This document shows positions 27,046 to 36,139 of a stretch of DNA of 64,000 bases, piece after piece (within the stretch, counting starts at the first letter, position 1; each line of letters starts with the position of its first letter). The translations under genes were made by a program, and so were the position numbers. The DNA is taken from contig NZ_DASUSQ010000007.1 in the NCBI RefSeq assembly GCF_036375055.1, positions 1 to 64,000 on the forward strand, given 5' to 3'. The notes beneath the pieces were generated by a model, which did not search any database, was not told where the DNA came from, and worked only from the letters and a program-made list of their open reading frames with translations. This stretch comes from Umezawaea sp036375055 (lineage in GTDB: Bacteria > Actinomycetota > Actinomycetes > Mycobacteriales > Pseudonocardiaceae).

Positions 27046-28191
27046 TCAAGTCCGGTCGGGCAGCAGCGGTGGCCGCCATCGCCAAGTGGGGTTGCCATCG
27101 GGTGCGATTCCTTTGCGCCACAAGGACGCGGGTGTCATCCGGATCATGGTGACCATCGCCCGATGAGCGGCTTGCGAGGTGGTCCGGTGGCCGTCTTTGC
27201 GGGCGCCGCGAGCGGTGGTTTGGGTGCGTGGCCGACGGTCGGCGTCGTAGCGGCGCAATGCCGCGTCGACGGTCGACTCCCCCGCGAGCGCGGTGGCCAG
27301 GACTACAGCGTCCTCGATGGACTGCCCGGCGCCTTGGCCGCGGTCCGGGCTCATCGCGTGCGCCGCGTCGCCGAGCAGTGCCACCCGTCCCGTGACGTAG
27401 CTGGGCAACGGGTCCAGGTCGTGGATGTCGATGCGGATCAACGCCTCGGTCGGGGTTGCCTCGATCAGGCGCGGGATCGGGTCGTGCCAGGTCCCGATGC
27501 GGCGGATGAGTTCGGTCTTCTCCTGGTCGGAGCGGACGTTCGGCTGACTGGCGGTCGTGACGTAGGCCCAGTACGCGCGGCCACGTCCGAGGGGGTGGAT
27601 GAGGAAGTAGCCGCCAGGACCGAGGGTGATGCTGCCGGGCAGGTCGGTGACCTCGGCGATGCCCAACCAGGCGGTGCGGCCGAGGAACCGCGGCGGTGGA
27701 GCGTCCGGCCACAGCAGTCGGCGAACGGTGCTGCGGATGCCGTCGGCGGCGACGACCAGATCAGCGGTCAACTCGCCGTCGCCGAACCCGACAGCCGCCC
27801 TGTCCGCCTCCTGCCGCAGTCCGGTGACCTCCGCGCCCGTGCGCACCCAACTGCCGGGCAGCGCGTCCAGCAGCACCCGGTGCAGGTCGGCGCGGTGGAA
27901 GGCGAGCATCGCGGTCACGTCGCCGGGCCGGGCGCGTTGCAGGTAGCGGCCGTCGGGTGTGCGCAGGTTGCCCGCGGCGTGGGTGGGCACTCCGGCTGAT
28001 CGGGCCTGCTCGCCGACACCGAGCGCGTCCAGCGCGCGGAGGGCGTTCGGGGCCTGGGACATTCCCGCGCCGATCTCGCCCAGCACCGGCGCCCGCTCCA
28101 GGACCGTGGCCCGCCAACCGATGTGGCGCAGCGCCAGGGCTGCGGCCGCACCGCCGATGCCGGCGCCGATCACGATGGCCTCTCGGGTCAC
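27046..28191 (-). CDS. FAD-dependent aromatic-type monooxygenase
   Basis: 381 aa class A flavoprotein hydroxylase. FAD motif AIVIGAGIGGAAAALAL, DG motif VVAADGIRSTVRRLL and GD motif GRVALLGDAAHAMSPDRGQG are all in place. Start GTG 28191 follows GGAGA and overlaps the stop of the GbsR/MarR-like gene, so they share an operon. Substrate unknown; the pairing with a regulator suggests drug or xenobiotic modification. The last 40 residues look unusual (repeated in the remnant at 34440), so the natural C terminus may have been altered. Confidence 0.85.
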   Translation of the reverse strand: MTREAIVIGAGIGGAAAALALRHIGWRATVLERAPVLGEIGAGMSQAPNALRALDALGVGEQARSAGVPTHAAGNLRTPDGRYLQRARPGDVTAMLAFHRADLHRVLLDALPGSWVRTGAEVTGLRQEADRAAVGFGDGELTADLVVAADGIRSTVRRLLWPDAPPPRFLGRTAWLGIAEVTDLPGSITLGPGGYFLIHPLGRGRAYWAYVTTASQPNVRSDQEKTELIRRIGTWHDPIPRLIEATPTEALIRIDIHDLDPLPSYVTGRVALLGDAAHAMSPDRGQGAGQSIEDAVVLATALAGESTVDAALRRYDADRRPRTQTTARGARKDGHRTTSQAAHRAMVTMIRMTPASLWRKGIAPDGNPTWRWRPPLLPDRT

Positions 28192-28649
28192 GATGTCTCC
28201 TCGTCGGCGTGCAGGGGTGGTGCGTTGTCGAAGACGGTGGCCATCCACTCGAAGGTGGCGTGCGCCTGGCGGACGCGCTTCGCGCGGTCGTCGTCCGAGC
28301 CGACCAGGTCCAGGCCGTCGCGGGTGATGTCCAGGAACGAGGTGATGCCGGCGATCTGCTGGCGCACCACCGCCGACCACGCCTCCTCGGCCATGCGGTG
28401 GTAGACCGTGCGCTCACCGGGCCGGGTCCGCCAGGTGAGGAAACCCATGCTCGACAGCAGCCGCAGGTTGGAGGTCAGCGACGCGCGGCTGGCGCCGATG
28501 GCGGCACTGATCTGCGCGGCGGTCTGCTCCGGCGCATCGCAGACCATCAGCCACCCCAGCACCCGTCCCGCGATCGGCGGCACGCCATCGCGCGCCAGGT
28601 ACATGGCCACCCGCTCCACCCACTCCAGCAACCGCTCCTGGTCGTCCAT
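28188..28649 (-). CDS. GbsR/MarR-like transcriptional regulator
   Basis: 153 aa. N-terminal helix ERLLEWVERVAMYLARDGVPP, then the winged helix IAGRVLGWLMVCDAPEQTAAQISAAIGASRASLTSNLRLL (continuous) and a helical dimerisation tail. ATG 28649 has GGAGG 11 bases upstream; a TTG at 28667 would put the ribosome site inside the gene. Its stop overlaps the monooxygenase start. Probably controls itself and the divergent DUF998 gene. Confidence 0.8.
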   Translation of the reverse strand: MDDQERLLEWVERVAMYLARDGVPPIAGRVLGWLMVCDAPEQTAAQISAAIGASRASLTSNLRLLSSMGFLTWRTRPGERTVYHRMAEEAWSAVVRQQIAGITSFLDITRDGLDLVGSDDDRAKRVRQAHATFEWMATVFDNAPPLHADEETS

Positions 28650-28801
28650 GTCGAGCCAACCTCCCAATTACAGATTTTTCAGCACGTACTAAAATACCTG
28701 TATCGTGGCGAGCAGGCGCCCTCGGGGCATGACATCGGTGAGCCGGGAAGTCTGGTCGGCCCGCGACCCGCCACGGTCGCGGAGAGCGAGGAGGATTACC
28801 G

Positions 28802-29461
28802 GTGGCCATCACCAGACCGCTGCTGGCCTGCGGTGTCGCAGCCGGTGTTCTCGTGCCCGTGCTGATCTGGGCCGACGGCGCCACCCGCCCCGGCTACAGC
28901 CTGTGGCACCACGGCGCCAGTCAACTCGGCACCGGCGAGAGGGCCTGGCTGCTGGTGCTGACCTTCGTCGTCGGTGGTTTGCTGCTGATGGCTTTCGCGG
29001 CCGGGCTGCGTCAAGCGCTGCGCCACGGCCCAGGCTCCACCTGGGGGCCGCTCCTGGTGGCGGCGGCCGGAGCAGCGCTGGCCGTGGCCGGTGTGGTGCC
29101 CACCGATCCCGCGCTCGGCTACCCACCGGAGCTACCGGCCGTGGTCACGGTCGGCGGTCGGGTACACGGCCTGGTCGGGCTGGTCCTGTTCGCCGGGCTG
29201 AGCGCCGCCGCGTTCGTCCTGCCTCGCGCCCGCACCAGGAATCCTCGCGTGGACACCGGCCGCGGATGGACGACCTACTCCCGCGTCTCCGGCACCCTCA
29301 TCATCATCTTCGCCGTCGCCGCGGGCATTGCGTACCGCCTCGATGTCCAGGACGTCTGGCGACCCGCCCCCGCCGGTCTGCTCGAACACGCCGCGCTGCT
29401 CGCCGGATTCTGCTGGATCATCGCGCTGGCCGTCCGACTGCTGCGCGAACCCACCTCATGA
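28802..29461 (+). CDS. DUF998-family membrane protein
   Basis: 219 aa with six hydrophobic segments. Near the N terminus is GYSLWHHGASQLGTGERAW, the conserved DUF998 segment (Y.....H..SxLG...). GTG 28802 has a strong AGGAGG site. Function of the family is unknown. It is divergent from the GbsR/MarR-like regulator, which may control it. Confidence 0.8.
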   Translation: MAITRPLLACGVAAGVLVPVLIWADGATRPGYSLWHHGASQLGTGERAWLLVLTFVVGGLLLMAFAAGLRQALRHGPGSTWGPLLVAAAGAALAVAGVVPTDPALGYPPELPAVVTVGGRVHGLVGLVLFAGLSAAAFVLPRARTRNPRVDTGRGWTTYSRVSGTLIIIFAVAAGIAYRLDVQDVWRPAPAGLLEHAALLAGFCWIIALAVRLLREPTS

Positions 29462-29477
29462 TCCACACCATGGCCAC

Positions 29478-30338
29478 TCAGGTGACGGACGGGTCGACAA
29501 CCTCGCCCACCAAGGACACCACCACGTCGAGGTGAGCGGAGGTGGTCAGGTGGCCGACACCGGGAAAGACCCGGAGATCGAGGCCCATCGTGCGGCGGAC
29601 GGCCGGTGCCAGTCGACGGGGCGGCAGGAACCGGTCGTGCTCCCCCACCCCGACCACGCACGGCAACTCGGCGCGACGGGCCAGCAGTGCGACGGGCAGG
29701 GGTGGAGGGGCCAGCGTCGTGCGGCACGCGGTGGCCATGAGGGCCATCCACTCCACCTCGGTCTCGGGCGGCTCCTCACCGGGAGCGACGAACAGCCGGA
29801 GCATCCGGCGGGCGTGCTCGGCTGTGGGACGCACCAGCCACACGGCCGATGCCAGAGCCAGTGCCGGGTCCACGCCGAGTCGGATGAACCCCGCAGGTGA
29901 GACCAGCGCCCGCGCCGCGATCCGGGGCGAGTCGGCCGCCAGGACCACTGCTGCGCCCAGAGAATTGCCCACCAGCACGACACCGTCGGCATCCACAGCC
30001 GCCAGGATCTCGTCCAGCACTCGGCCGTACCAGGCCAGCCGGTCCCGGCGGGGCCTGCGCGGGTCGCTGAGGCCGGGTTGACCCGGCAGATCCACCACGG
30101 TGGTCGCCCAGTGGGCCGACAGCGCCTTCAGCCACGGCAGGGCAACCGCGGCGTTGAAGCCGGTCCCCGGCACCAGAACGACCCGCGGCGGCCCGGTTCC
30201 GGCGGAGGTGAGTTCCACCCGACCGACGCTGGTGTCCACGGTCGTGTGGGTGAGGGGGAAGTACGCGCGTGCCAAGGTTTCCGCACACCACCGCCGCACC
30301 GCGCGTTCACCCCGTGGGCTCTTGTACACGGTCGGCAT
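29478..30338 (-). CDS. Alpha/beta hydrolase
   Basis: 286 aa. Oxyanion strand VVLVPGTGFNAAVALPWL, nucleophile elbow VLVGNSLGAAVVL (Ser in GNSLG), acid region VGVGEHDRFLPPRRLA and the His in FPGVGHLTTSAHL. These give a complete catalytic triad. Substrate unknown. It ends 17 bases from the convergent DUF998 gene. Confidence 0.85.
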   Translation of the reverse strand: MPTVYKSPRGERAVRRWCAETLARAYFPLTHTTVDTSVGRVELTSAGTGPPRVVLVPGTGFNAAVALPWLKALSAHWATTVVDLPGQPGLSDPRRPRRDRLAWYGRVLDEILAAVDADGVVLVGNSLGAAVVLAADSPRIAARALVSPAGFIRLGVDPALALASAVWLVRPTAEHARRMLRLFVAPGEEPPETEVEWMALMATACRTTLAPPPLPVALLARRAELPCVVGVGEHDRFLPPRRLAPAVRRTMGLDLRVFPGVGHLTTSAHLDVVVSLVGEVVDPSVT

Positions 30339-30808
30339 CGCGCCAGTGTGTTCGGTGGCTCGTGGTTCGTCCAGCCCTGATCATTGAAGGCGGGTTACGC
30401 AACGCAGGTCGGCGTCAGTCGTTTCCAATCTCTCCCCGAGGAGTGTCGTGGGCGACCGCGCAGCGCAGACCGCCGAGTATCCGGTGGTACGACGTGTGCT
30501 GACGGCACCAGCAACGAAGAGGACCCGCGGGTTCGGTACGTCCCGCGGCGGAGGGATGAGCAAGGACCCTGCGGTCCAGACGTCCGGTCTCACCAAGCCG
30601 ATCAAGATCGGTAGCTCGATCCGCTCGTCCAGGCCTGCACCACCCTGATCGTGAAGCATTGACCTGGCCACAGAACAGTGCGGTCTGCGAACGGTCGTTC
30701 GGCCCGCAGGACCGAGGCTGATGGCCGCGAGGGCTTGTCGACCCGTTGATACCGACGACGGTCAGGGCAGCCACATCGCACGTATGACAACCGCGAAACG
30801 GTTGCGGA
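30339..30808. other. Intergenic region, no supported gene
   Basis: Short open frames on both strands have no recognisable motif, ribosome site or family similarity. It separates the hydrolase from the glycosyltransferase. A short remnant of something older is possible but I see none. Confidence 0.5.
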
Positions 30809-32092
30809 TCAGGTCGGCTGATATGCCGACGTGATGCGCTCCAGGGCGGCCACGGCGACCGATACCCCGTTCTCGGCCCGCACGCTGCGGCCCAGTTGCT
30901 CCGCTGTTCGCGCCATGTCCGGATCTCCGGTCACGGTGGTGATGGCGGTGGCGAGCCTGGAGGCGGTGAGGTGGCGTTGCGGCACAGGTGTGGGCGCGAC
31001 GCCACGTTGCTGGGCCAGCCGGGCCCAGAACGGCTGGTCGACGGCGAACGGGCACACCACTTGCGGACGTCCGGCGGCGAACGCGGCGCCGGAGGTACCG
31101 GCACCACCGTGGTGGACCACGGCGGCGACACGGGGAAACAACCGCTGGTAGTCGACCTCGTCCACGACCAGAACGTCGTCCCCTGGCGTACTGTCGGACA
31201 GCCCACCCCATCCGGTACCGATGACCAGACGTGTCCCGGTTCGACGGGCGGCCTCCAGGACCTCGGCGGTGCTGCGCCGCGGGTCACGGCCCGACATCGA
31301 GCCGAACCCGACGAACACCGGCGGGTCACCGGCAGCCAGGAAATCCTCGACACGGTCCGGCAGCCCGTCGCCCGACGCTGGAAGGACCCAGTACCCGGTG
31401 GTGGTCACCGAGTCCGGCCAGTCCGGCGGCGGGGGCAGCACGGCGGGGCTGAAGGCGTGCAGGACCGGAGTGGGGCCGTTGTCGGGGCCGCGCAGCGGAT
31501 CGTGTCGTCCGCGACGACGCGGTAGGCCGAGTGCGTGTTCGCGCCATCGGTCGACGACTCGGCCGAACATCACGGCCGGGGCGGTCATCCCGAGGTAGGT
31601 GGCGCGATGGGCGATCGCGGGCAGCCACCCCGGAAAGGTCACCCCCGGCCAGGGGAATTGCCTGGTCGGCACGTACAGGGGGATCGGCAGCGCCAGCACC
31701 GCCGGAACACCCAGCGCCTCGGCGACGTGCTGCCCGGCGAGGATCTGACCGTTGTGCACCACCACATCCGCGCCGGCTCCCGCACCCTGCGAGGCGACGG
31801 TCCAGCAGTCCTGCAGCACCTGGGTGAACATCGACGGCATGGTCCGCGCCTGCCGTAGCCGGGCGCGTATCCCACCTTCGATCACCGTGCCCGCGTTGGC
31901 CGGGTCGTCCATCAATCGCATCGGGCCGTCGTCCACGCCGGCGAACGGCACGCCGTGCCCAGCGACGAAGCCGGCGAACCGGTGCGGTGCGGTGAGCACC
32001 ACCTCGTGGCCCGCGGCCAGCAGTCCCCGCCCCAGTGCGACGAACGGTTGGACATCGCCCCGCGTCCCGAGCGTCATGATCAAGACCTTCAT
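30809..32092 (-). CDS. GT1-family glycosyltransferase (macrolide/antibiotic type)
   Basis: 427 aa. Starts MKVLIMTLGTRGDVQPFVAL, typical of UDP/dTDP-sugar glycosyltransferases of secondary metabolism. The C-terminal donor half has VFVGFGSMSGRD, LVIGTGWGG, LFPRVAAVVHHGGAGTSG and RPQVVCPFAVDQPFWA. Possible roles are antibiotic inactivation or glycosylation of a host metabolite. It follows the ABC transporter genes on the same strand, with a pentanucleotide repeat in the gap. A C-terminal fragment of a relative lies at 26483. Confidence 0.9.
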   Translation of the reverse strand: MKVLIMTLGTRGDVQPFVALGRGLLAAGHEVVLTAPHRFAGFVAGHGVPFAGVDDGPMRLMDDPANAGTVIEGGIRARLRQARTMPSMFTQVLQDCWTVASQGAGAGADVVVHNGQILAGQHVAEALGVPAVLALPIPLYVPTRQFPWPGVTFPGWLPAIAHRATYLGMTAPAVMFGRVVDRWREHALGLPRRRGRHDPLRGPDNGPTPVLHAFSPAVLPPPPDWPDSVTTTGYWVLPASGDGLPDRVEDFLAAGDPPVFVGFGSMSGRDPRRSTAEVLEAARRTGTRLVIGTGWGGLSDSTPGDDVLVVDEVDYQRLFPRVAAVVHHGGAGTSGAAFAAGRPQVVCPFAVDQPFWARLAQQRGVAPTPVPQRHLTASRLATAITTVTGDPDMARTAEQLGRSVRAENGVSVAVAALERITSAYQPT

Positions 32093-32107
32093 CGGTGTGT
32101 CTCCCTT

Positions 32108-32145
32108 GTCAGGTCAGGTCAGGTCAGGTCAGGTCAGGTCAGGTC
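32108..32145. repeat. AGGTC pentanucleotide repeat, about 7.6 copies
   Basis: Seven perfect AGGTC units plus GTC lie between the glycosyltransferase start and the ABC permease. The permease stop codon is inside the array (its last residues DLT are encoded by it), and the array then forms most of the leader of the glycosyltransferase gene. Confidence 0.9.
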
Positions 32146-32925
32146 GCGTCGGTTGAAGGACCACACACCCACGGCGAGCAGGACCGCGGTCATGGCCGCG
32201 AGGATCCCCGCGTCAACCCACTGCACGCCGTTCCTCAACGGCTCACCCCCGAGGTAGTGGTGAAACGGCGACAGGTCGCGGGCCCACCCGACGCCCAACT
32301 GGGCGCCGAAAGTGTTGGCCGCGTAGGCCAGCACGCCGATCCCGGCGCTCACGCCGAGTACCAGGCCGCGCCCGGCGCCTGCCGCTCCCAGCGCGATGGC
32401 CAGCGCGCCGAACGTCATGGCGAGTAAGGCTGCGTTGAGACATTGACCGGCGAACCCGCCGATCAACACGGTGTCGAGCCGGGCACCCGACCGGATGGCG
32501 AGCATCACGGCGAACACCACACCCGCGATCACGGTCGCGCCGGTGGCCAGGGCGGCGAAGCGGTGCACCAGCAGGCGGGTGCGGCTGACCGGGTGGGTGA
32601 TCAGCACGTCGAGGTGACCGGCCTCCTCGTCACCCGCGAGGGCACGGGTGCCGGTGGCGATCCCGTACATCGTGATCAGCAGCGGAACGAGCAACCCGAA
32701 CGTGGTGGACTGCAGGTACCCGGCGGCCGAGGAGATGTCGTCGAGCCGGAACGCGTCCCGCAGCGCTTGGGGGAAGGTGGCCAGGACGTCGGTCATCGCA
32801 CCACCGGCCAGTTGCGGATAGAAGCTCGCGTACATCGCGGCGACCGCGGCGGTGCCCAGCGCCCACGCGCTCAGCGCCCGTCGGCCGTCCCGGACGGTCT
32901 TGGTGAACACGTTACGCAGCAACAC
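32134..32925 (-). CDS. ABC transporter permease (ABC-2 exporter type)
   Basis: 263 aa from GTG 32925, six hydrophobic segments, with AGDEEAGHLDVLITHPVSRTRLL between helices 2 and 3, typical of ABC-2 permeases in drug or polysaccharide export. The start overlaps the ATPase stop. Its 3' end reads into the AGGTC repeat, which provides the TGA. Confidence 0.85.
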   Translation of the reverse strand: MLLRNVFTKTVRDGRRALSAWALGTAAVAAMYASFYPQLAGGAMTDVLATFPQALRDAFRLDDISSAAGYLQSTTFGLLVPLLITMYGIATGTRALAGDEEAGHLDVLITHPVSRTRLLVHRFAALATGATVIAGVVFAVMLAIRSGARLDTVLIGGFAGQCLNAALLAMTFGALAIALGAAGAGRGLVLGVSAGIGVLAYAANTFGAQLGVGWARDLSPFHHYLGGEPLRNGVQWVDAGILAAMTAVLLAVGVWSFNRRDLT

Positions 32926-33814
32926 TGTCGTGTCCTTCGTAGTAGGTGAGGAACAGTTCCTCCAGGTCGGGTTCCTCGCTGAGCAAGTCGACGATCGTGT
33001 GCCGTGCGGCGTGCTTGACCAGCGCGTCCGGGCTGCCGTGCACCCGGCAGTCCAGAACCGTGTCCACAATGGTCAGGTCCGTGACGTTCGGCAGCGCGTC
33101 GAAGTCCGCGGTGGGTACCGGAGTGGCGAACGTGATCCGCACGCGGCGGACCGCGCGGTGACGCAGGGCGGCGACGCTGTCCACGGTGACCAGACGGCCG
33201 TCGCGGATGATCCCGACCCGGTCGGCGACGCGTTCGACCTCGCTCATGATGTGCGAGGACATGAAGACCGTCTGCCCCGCCGCCTTGGCCTCGGCGACCA
33301 ACCGCAGGAACGTCTGCTGCACCAACGGGTCCAGCCCGGAGGTGGGTTCGTCGAGGATGAGCAGTTCCGGCTGATGCATGAACGCCTGCACCAGACCCAC
33401 TTTCTGCCGGTTGCCCTTCGACAGCGCCTTGATGCGTGCGCCGAGGTCGAGATCGAGCCGTTCGGCCAGTCCGGTGATCCGGGCACGGGAGATACCGCCG
33501 TGCAGGTTCGCCAGGAACGTCAGGCAGTCGTCGACGGTCTGCCGGGTGTCGACCACGAAGTCACCCGCCAGGTAGCCGATTCGCCGCTGCACGGCGACCG
33601 CGTCCGACCGCGGGTCCAACCCGAGCACGCGCACCGTCCCGCTGGTCGGGCGGATCAGATCGACCAGCATCCGGATGGTCGTCGACTTTCCCGCGCCGTT
33701 GGGGCCGAGGTAGCCGAACACCTCGCCGCGGGCGATGTCGAGCGACAGGCTCGCGAGGCCGCGGCGATGCCTGTAGGTCTTGGTGAGCTGGTCGAGCCGG
33801 ATGACCGATTCCAC
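32912..33814 (-). CDS. ABC transporter ATP-binding protein (drug-export type)
   Basis: 300 aa: Walker A GPNGAGKSTTIRML, signature region ALSKGNRQKVG, Walker B LLILDEPTSGLDPL and switch SSHIMSEVERVADR. The DrrA-like length with a C-terminal extension fits an exporter ATPase. GTG 33814 is just downstream of the candidate MarR operator. It forms a two-component exporter with the permease and may be repressed by the divergent MarR protein. Confidence 0.9.
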   Translation of the reverse strand: MESVIRLDQLTKTYRHRRGLASLSLDIARGEVFGYLGPNGAGKSTTIRMLVDLIRPTSGTVRVLGLDPRSDAVAVQRRIGYLAGDFVVDTRQTVDDCLTFLANLHGGISRARITGLAERLDLDLGARIKALSKGNRQKVGLVQAFMHQPELLILDEPTSGLDPLVQQTFLRLVAEAKAAGQTVFMSSHIMSEVERVADRVGIIRDGRLVTVDSVAALRHRAVRRVRITFATPVPTADFDALPNVTDLTIVDTVLDCRVHGSPDALVKHAARHTIVDLLSEEPDLEELFLTYYEGHDSVAA

Positions 33815-33831
33815 GCTTCTAGACTGTACTG

Positions 33832-33855
33832 AGTGTTCGCAAATTTCCAAACACT
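33832..33855. promoter_or_regulatory. Candidate MarR operator
   Basis: AGTGTT at 33832-33837 and AACACT at 33850-33855 form an inverted repeat with a 12-base AT-rich spacer, in the 82-bp gap between the divergent exporter and MarR-like genes. Confidence 0.55.
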
Positions 33856-33896
33856 TAAAACTGTTAGGATCGCGTCAAGACGATCGAGGGAGATGC

Positions 33897-34355
33897 ATGT
33901 CCGACACCGCCGACGCGGCCGAACAGCTCGCACTGATGCTGACCCAGAGCGGTCTGCAACGGATGACCGCACGCGTTCTCGCGGCGTTCCTGTTCGCCGA
34001 GCAGGACACCGTCACCGCGGGCGATATCTCCGAACGACTCGCGATCAGCGCCGGTTCGGTGTCGACCGCCATCAAGTCCCTCATCGGCGTCGGCCTGATC
34101 GAACGCGTGCCGGCGCCGGGCAGCCGCCGCGAACACTTCCGCGTCCCCGACGAGGGCTGGGCCACGTTGATGTCCACCCAGAACACGGTCGTGCAGATGA
34201 TGCAGGACGCGGCAGACAAGGGCATCGAGGCCGCCGGTGAAGACAGCATCGCCGGTCGACGCCTGGCGACCATGCGCGACTTCTACGCCCACGTCATGCA
34301 CGAACTGCCCGCCGTCATCGACCGCTGGCGCGCCGAACGCAGCACCGGCAAGTGA
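33897..34355 (+). CDS. GbsR/MarR-like transcriptional regulator
   Basis: 152 aa. Winged helix MTARVLAAFLFAEQDTVTAG, then DISERLAISAGSVSTAIKSL and LIERVPAPGSRREHFRV, followed by a helical tail ending ERSTGK. ATG 33897 has GAGGG upstream. It belongs to the MarR group commonly divergent from drug ABC exporters and probably represses them until a ligand binds. Confidence 0.85.
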   Translation: MSDTADAAEQLALMLTQSGLQRMTARVLAAFLFAEQDTVTAGDISERLAISAGSVSTAIKSLIGVGLIERVPAPGSRREHFRVPDEGWATLMSTQNTVVQMMQDAADKGIEAAGEDSIAGRRLATMRDFYAHVMHELPAVIDRWRAERSTGK

Positions 34356-34439
34356 TCCGCCTCCAGCACAGGCGTTCGACCGTGTGATGTGCCGCCGGGC
34401 CGTTGCCAGTTCAGGGTGGATTGGGTGGATAGGGCGCGG

Positions 34440-34920
34440 CTGCCGTCGTCAGGAGGGTTGCCATCGGCAGTAATGCCGTGGCGACACAAGGGCGCGGCCG
34501 TCATCCGAATCATGTGACCATCGCCCGATGGTCAGCCTTCGAGGTGCCCGGTAACCCTCTTTGCGAGCGCCGCAGCAGTGGATTGCGCGTGGCCCGGCGG
34601 TCGACGTCGTAGCGGCGTCATGCGGCGCCGACTGCCGGCTCGCCCACGAGCGTGGCGGACAGGCCGGCGGCGTCTTCGATGGACCGCCTGACACCTTGGC
34701 CGCGATCCTGGGCTCATCGCGTGCGCGGCGTCGACGAGCAGCCATCCACCCCGTAATGCAGGTCGGCACCGGGTCCAGCTCGTGACTATCGATGTGGATC
34801 ACAGCGTCGGGCGAAGCGGTCTCGATCAGACGTGGGATCGGGTCGTGCCGGGCACCGACCCGGCGGGCGAGTTCGACACGCTCCCATTCACAGCGGCACC
34901 CAAGCTGGTCGACGATCACG
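34440..34920 (-). pseudogene. Remnant of FAD monooxygenase C-terminal half
   Basis: In pieces over several reverse frames, RVGARHDPIPRLIETASPDAV, HIDSHELDPVPTCITG, a degraded GD motif (AHAMSPGSRP) and MIRMTAAPLCRHGITADG match in order the C-terminal half of the intact enzyme at 27046, including its odd tail. Multiple frameshifts; non-functional. Confidence 0.65.
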
Positions 34921-35038
34921 GCTTCCGGCGCGGTAACGGGCCCTCCAACCTCCGCAGCAGGTCGGCGCCCCCTGTATCACCGCTTGCCAGGGCCACTGCC
35001 GCCCCACGCACGACCGGAGCAGTCGCCACTGGGCAAGG

Positions 35039-35088
35039 CCGGTACTCGGTGGTACGTTGTAGCGGTACCCGGTAGCACCGAGTACCGG
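35039..35088. promoter_or_regulatory. PadR operator dyad
   Basis: CCGGTACTCGGTG and its exact complement CACCGAGTACCGG, separated by 24 bases that include two further GGTAC units, end 20 bases before the PadR start. A strong autoregulatory operator candidate. Confidence 0.7.
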
Positions 35089-35108
35089 GAGATCGAAGAG
35101 GGCTCACG

Positions 35109-35435
35109 ATGGACGATCTGACGGAGATGCTGAAGGGCACGCTGGAGGGCTGCGTGCTGGAGATCATCGGCAGCGACGAGACCTACGGGTACGCCATCAC
35201 GCGTCGGCTGAACGATCTCGGTTTCACCGACGTCGTCGAGGGGACGGTCTACACCATCCTGCTTCGACTGGAGAAGAACGGGCTCGTCCAGGTGGCGAAA
35301 CGACCGTCCGAGGTGGGCCCACCGCGGAAGTTCTACGCGCTCAACGACGCCGGACGCGAACAACTCGCGACGTTCTGGGTGAAGTGGGAGTACATCACCT
35401 CACGGATCGACAAGCTCAAAGGGAGCGGGAGATGA
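35109..35435 (+). CDS. PadR-family transcriptional regulator
   Basis: 108 aa. Begins MDDLTEMLKGTLEGCVLEII, then the winged helix (TYGYAITRRLNDLGF, EGTVYTILLRLEKNGL) and a short helical tail, the classical small PadR layout. It overlaps the next gene by 4 bases; PadR-DUF1048 pairs are common in Actinobacteria and Firmicutes. Presumably autorepressed at the dyad just upstream. Confidence 0.9.
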   Translation: MDDLTEMLKGTLEGCVLEIIGSDETYGYAITRRLNDLGFTDVVEGTVYTILLRLEKNGLVQVAKRPSEVGPPRKFYALNDAGREQLATFWVKWEYITSRIDKLKGSGR

Positions 35436-35788
35436 ACTTCTGGGAGACCATCACGGGCAGCGATCTCACCAGGGAGTGGAAAGCTTTCGCGGCCAGGGCC
35501 GAGGTATTGCCTGCCGATTATCGAGCGGCGTGGGGAGAGGTCATCGGTCATCTCTTCCCCTACGGGGACTTCACCGGTCGCAACCTGATGCCGATCCTCG
35601 ACGGTGCCCTGGGACTGCTCGAAGAAGCAGCGGCTGACGGGCTGGGCATCCACGAGGTGCTGGGTGATGACATCCGGGGCTTCTGCGCGGCGCTGGCCGG
35701 CGGAGAAGGAGCTCGGACCTATCGCGACCGGTGGCGCGAGCAGTTGAACAGGAACGTCGCGAGGAAATTGAGCCGACTAGGGGGCTGA
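35432..35788 (+). CDS. DUF1048-family protein
   Basis: 118 aa, all-helical. WKAFAARAEVLPADYRAAWG and GDDIRGFCAALAG match the DUF1048 family, whose function is unknown. Translationally coupled to padR and followed after one base by a paralogue. Confidence 0.8.
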   Translation: MNFWETITGSDLTREWKAFAARAEVLPADYRAAWGEVIGHLFPYGDFTGRNLMPILDGALGLLEEAAADGLGIHEVLGDDIRGFCAALAGGEGARTYRDRWREQLNRNVARKLSRLGG

Positions 35789-35789
35789 C

Positions 35790-36116
35790 GTGGGCATTCG
35801 GGACATCATCGAGGGCAAGAAGCAGTGGCGGGCGCACCTGGCGCGGGTCAAGGCGCTCCCGCCAGACTACCGGATCGTCTACCAGGAGATGCAGCGGTAC
35901 ATCTTCAAGGTCGGACCGATCGACCTGTATAACGGGACGCTGCTCTCAGGGATCGTCGACTTCTTCGAAGAGGGCGTCGCGGCCGGCAAGGGAGTCCTGC
36001 AGCTCATCGGCGACGACGTCGCCGCTTTCTGCGACGACCTCCTCAAGGATTCGCGCACCTACGCGGACGTCTACCAGGAGTCCATCGGCAGGGAACCTGG
36101 CACGGCCGAGAAGTAG
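35790..36116 (+). CDS. DUF1048-family protein, second copy
   Basis: 108 aa from GTG 35790. WRAHLARVKALPPDYRIVYQ and LIGDDVAAFCDDLL correspond to the preceding protein, so the two arose by tandem duplication. The pair probably forms a heterodimer encoded with PadR; role unknown. Confidence 0.8.
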   Translation: MGIRDIIEGKKQWRAHLARVKALPPDYRIVYQEMQRYIFKVGPIDLYNGTLLSGIVDFFEEGVAAGKGVLQLIGDDVAAFCDDLLKDSRTYADVYQESIGREPGTAEK

Positions 36117-36139
36117 TTCCTGCTGCCCGAGTGCACCGG

